From: Bifidobacterium colobi
Lineage (GTDB): Bacteria > Actinomycetota > Actinomycetes > Actinomycetales > Bifidobacteriaceae
Direction of reading: 5' to 3'
DNA: 64,000 bases
NCBI RefSeq assembly: GCF_018555455.1
Contig: NZ_JAFEJU010000003.1
Coordinates: 248,001-312,000 of the forward strand
The translations under genes and the position numbers were made by a program. Below the pieces are notes generated by a model. The model ran no database searches and was not told the DNA's origin. It was given only the letters and a program-made list of their open reading frames with translations. Of this stretch, positions 61,323 to 64,000 are shown in pieces; position 1 is the first letter of the stretch; each line of letters starts with the position of its first letter.

Positions 61323-63458
61323 TCAGTCCACAATAACAGCCAGATTCCAGCGCGGAATCGTCAGCTCCTCGCCAACCTCAACGCTTCTGCCCGGGCGCAC
61401 GGCGAGCGCTGCGGATGCCGCGTCGTCAACAGTGCCGTCCGGACCGATGATTTCGGGAGCCACGACCACCGAACCGGCCACCGGGCTGGGGAAGGTCACC
61501 GTATCGGCTGAGTAGTTGAGCAGGTAGGTCACGGTTTCGCTGGCCTGATTCACGCCTTGACGCACGGTGACGGTGCCCGCGAGCGGCAGACCAACCGGAT
61601 TGATGCCGGCATGCGCCACGGCTTCGCGCACCACGGCGCGCATCGTATCGGCATCAAGCAAGGTGCCGACCCATTCGGCGCTGCCCTGGCCGAACTGGTG
61701 ACGGGTCACCGCCGCATAGGACTCCCATGCATAGTGGCCGTAGCGGGCGAGTACTTCGGTATGGGAATCGGCATTGACCTTGAGCAGTTCGATCAGCGCC
61801 TCGGCTTGGGCTGCGGCCGTGCCGGCAAGTGCGGCATCATCGGCGAACTCGACTGCCACCCGCCCCTTCGGACGCGTGAACTGGTTGTAAGTCAGGCCGA
61901 ACACATCGGTGAGGTTGTGCGGCGCACGGTCAGCCCATACGGTGACCTCATCGTCGGCGACGAACGAGCGCATCGTGGAGAGCAGGTGACCACCGTTCGC
62001 CACGAAGTCGCGCAGTCGGGCGATGGTCTCCTCCGGCGTGCAGTAGAGCGCCGGGGTCACGATCATGGCATATTGCGCGAGACGTTCGGCGGGCGCATCC
62101 ACCGGCAGGAAGTTGCATTCCACGTTGAGCTGGAAGAAGGCATCGTAGACGCGACGCACAATGTCGTTGTAGTTGACGCCCACGCCATCCGGGAATCCGG
62201 TTTCCACACGGAACCATTCAAGTGCGGACAGCGCCTCATTGGAAACCATGATGGCCACCTTGTTGCGCTTGGCCAGATGCACCAGACGCCCGCCCACAGC
62301 GGTATCCGCAACCTCGCGGCCGAACACCCCGGCCTCCTCATAGGTGGGGTTCGGTTCCATGTCGTGGCTCAAGAGGCCCTTCCAATAGGTTTCGAAGGAG
62401 TTGTGGATGGAATGCCAGTGCCAGTATTCCACCATGTCCGCGCCGGAAGCCAGATGGGAGTAAGCCTGCAGGCGCAGCTGGCCGGGGAACGGCACCCAGC
62501 CGTGCTGGCCTTGGGCCTCGGTTTCCAATACCAGATAGTTGGCGCCGTTCTTGGTGGAGCGGGTCACATCGCCGCCGAAGGCGATTTCGGTGCCGGTGAG
62601 CTCATCCTCGGTGGGATGATAGATGTCCACGCCGGTGATGTCTACGGCCTTGGAAGCCTTGAAGTGATCGACTGCCGGCTGGATGCCATAGGAGTAGCCG
62701 CGCCATTCGAAATCGAAGTTCTGGGTTACGAACTGGTCCTCGCGGGCGTATTCGCGTACGATATCCGCCTGCCATGCGAGGAATTCTGCCACCTGCGCGC
62801 GGCGGAATCGGTCGAATTCGCCACGCAGTGACTGATTGATGGTGTTGGTCACGTCAGGGAAGTCCTGCCAGGAGTCCACACGGTTGGACCAGTAGTCGAG
62901 TCCGAAGTGCGCGTTCAGCGCGTCCAAATCATCATGGAACTTTGCGCGCAGGTACTTGACGAACAGTGCCTGCATATCCGGACTCACCGAATCGTAATAC
63001 TTGGTTTCGTTATCCACCTGGTAGCCGATGACCGCCGGATGGCTCGCCACATGTTCGATCAGGCGGCGGATCACGCGCTCGCCGTAGTACCGGTAGGCGG
63101 GGTTGACGATGTCCATAATCTGGCGCGGACCATACTTGCCGGGGCCTGCCGGGGTGACGGCCAGCACATCCGGGTGCATCTTGACCAGCCAGGCGGGCAC
63201 TGCGTAGGTGGGTGTGCCCACGATGACGGCGATGTTGTGGCGGGCTGCGGCCTCCAGCGCGCGATCGACATGGCTGAAGTCGAAGACGCCGGGCTGTGGC
63301 TCGCAGGTGCTCCACGTGGATTCGGCGATGCGGATCACGTTGATGCCGGCGGCATCCATCATGCGCATGTCGGTTTCGATGCGGTCTTGGCCGGCGGGCA
63401 TGTATTCGTCATAGTAGGCTGCGCCGAACAGAATGCGGTCAACGCTGGTCTTGCTCAT
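61323..63458 (-). CDS. GH42 beta-galactosidase or alpha-L-arabinopyranosidase
   Basis: The 711-residue enzyme is a family 42 glycosidase with three domains: barrel (about 1-395), trimer-forming domain (about 400-620) and small beta domain. The acid/base is in VIGYQVDNETKYY (Glu151) and the nucleophile in LVLETEAQGQHGW (Glu312). DMVEYWHWHSIHNSFETYWKGLLSHD is typical of bifidobacterial GH42. Most members are beta-galactosidases, but a bifidobacterial subgroup cleaves alpha-L-arabinopyranose; next to an arabinofuranosidase module this is worth considering. It is cytosolic. It follows a nearly identical type of MFS gene. Confidence 0.9.
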   Translation of the reverse strand: MSKTSVDRILFGAAYYDEYMPAGQDRIETDMRMMDAAGINVIRIAESTWSTCEPQPGVFDFSHVDRALEAAARHNIAVIVGTPTYAVPAWLVKMHPDVLAVTPAGPGKYGPRQIMDIVNPAYRYYGERVIRRLIEHVASHPAVIGYQVDNETKYYDSVSPDMQALFVKYLRAKFHDDLDALNAHFGLDYWSNRVDSWQDFPDVTNTINQSLRGEFDRFRRAQVAEFLAWQADIVREYAREDQFVTQNFDFEWRGYSYGIQPAVDHFKASKAVDITGVDIYHPTEDELTGTEIAFGGDVTRSTKNGANYLVLETEAQGQHGWVPFPGQLRLQAYSHLASGADMVEYWHWHSIHNSFETYWKGLLSHDMEPNPTYEEAGVFGREVADTAVGGRLVHLAKRNKVAIMVSNEALSALEWFRVETGFPDGVGVNYNDIVRRVYDAFFQLNVECNFLPVDAPAERLAQYAMIVTPALYCTPEETIARLRDFVANGGHLLSTMRSFVADDEVTVWADRAPHNLTDVFGLTYNQFTRPKGRVAVEFADDAALAGTAAAQAEALIELLKVNADSHTEVLARYGHYAWESYAAVTRHQFGQGSAEWVGTLLDADTMRAVVREAVAHAGINPVGLPLAGTVTVRQGVNQASETVTYLLNYSADTVTFPSPVAGSVVVAPEIIGPDGTVDDAASAALAVRPGRSVEVGEELTIPRWNLAVIVD

Positions 63459-63534
63459 AATCGTTGGTCTTTCTTTTTCGATGATGCGATGCCCGTATGG
63501 GATCTGGTACTTGTTGAGAACTCGGGTGATATGC

Positions 63535-63578
63535 GTCAGACCGCCCGGCGAGATGCGGTTCTCTTCGAGCGGTCTGAC
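63535..63578 (-). terminator. Hairpin between MFS and GH42 genes
   Basis: GTCAGACCGC (63535-63544) pairs perfectly with GCGGTCTGAC (63569-63578) around 24 bases. It may act as an attenuator or operator between the two genes. Confidence 0.45.
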
Positions 63579-63638
63579 GAGAGGAGGGATTTCGGAAGGG
63601 GGAAGTTCACGTCCCGGCGTGAAGCCGGTGGTCAGTGC

Positions 63639-64000
63639 TTACTTGACGCCCTTGATCATCATGATGAACACGCAGCCGAGCAGCGCGAACACGATGGAGA
63701 TCGGGAAGGCGGCGGCGTAGCCGAGGGTCATGGTGATCACGGACATGAGCACCGGGCCGAGCATCTGGCCGAGGGTGGTGGCGAGGTTCAGCACACCGAG
63801 GTCCTTGCCGGCCTCTTCCTTGTTCGGCAGCACGTCGACGTTCAGTGCCTGATCCACGGAGGAGTAGACGCCGTAGCCGAGGCCTGCGATGCCGGCGTAG
63901 AGGAACATGCCCAGCGTGGTCGGCATGATCCACGGCATGGCCATACCGATGGCGAACAGCACGGATGCTGCGACGACCGGAATCTTACGGCGGCCGATGA
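63639..64000 (-). CDS. MFS glycoside permease, SLC45-like, C-terminal part
   Basis: Only about 120 C-terminal residues are in the window; the start lies beyond its right end. The visible part begins IGRRKIPVVAAS and includes GYGVYSSVDQALNVDVLPNKEEAGKDLGVLNLATTLGQ, almost the same as the permease at 58985. It probably forms a transport-hydrolysis unit with the GH42 gene. Confidence 0.85.
   Translation of the reverse strand, partial: IGRRKIPVVAASVLFAIGMAMPWIMPTTLGMFLYAGIAGLGYGVYSSVDQALNVDVLPNKEEAGKDLGVLNLATTLGQMLGPVLMSVITMTLGYAAAFPISIVFALLGCVFIMMIKGVK

Overview
The window looks like chromosomal DNA of a Bifidobacterium, most probably the B. longum group. The reasons are the high GC content, strong AAGGAGG-type ribosome sites, the actinobacterial order priA-HAD-fmt ... 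rpoZ-metK, and the mass of cytosolic glycosidases, MFS permeases and TetR/LacI/ROK regulators. No tRNA, rRNA, CRISPR array or insertion sequence was recognised. All assignments come from reading motifs; no database search was possible.

Region 1 (1-7.8 kb) is housekeeping: the 3' end of priA, a HAD hydrolase, fmt with a clear terminator, a small membrane protein, ilvD (minus strand), rpoZ and metK.

Region 2 (7.8-24.3 kb) appears devoted to purines and nucleosides. It holds guanine deaminase, two nucleoside hydrolases each with an MFS permease nearby, two free PfkB sugar kinases, a YqhD-like alcohol dehydrogenase, a HAD phosphatase, a TrpF-like TIM barrel lacking the TrpF catalytic cysteine, and a complete ECF importer (S, T, A, A). 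From the ECF S gene down to the MFS gene at 11929 the genes lie on the minus strand with short gaps or overlaps, and may form one transcript of about 10 kb. Divergent from it is a regulator in which a LacI-type repressor is fused to a complete ribokinase-like domain. A perfect 10-bp inverted repeat lies between them. This locus is the best candidate for an undescribed system: import and breakdown of a nucleoside or modified nucleoside, sensed by a repressor that may also phosphorylate the released sugar.

Region 3 (24.3-28.9 kb) is a marR-ABC-ABC operon for an asymmetric heterodimeric ABC exporter, with a 17-bp inverted-repeat operator.

Region 4 (28.9-64 kb) is a modular glycoside-scavenging island. 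It contains two GH3 enzymes, a frameshifted GH31, GH30, GH51 and GH42 enzymes, a DUF5060/DUF5605-type glycosidase-like protein, three esterases, five complete MFS permeases plus part of a sixth, and a TDT transporter. Five TetR regulators in this stretch share an unusual C-terminal Pro-x-Trp-x-Gly-Tyr-Arg tail. Each module carries its own palindrome near its promoters. Three MFS genes are each followed directly by an esterase gene, which suggests uptake of acylated glycosides and deacylation in the cytosol. An AAA/DUF4143 ATPase gene with an AT-rich leader and a 63-bp hairpin tandem repeat interrupt the island.
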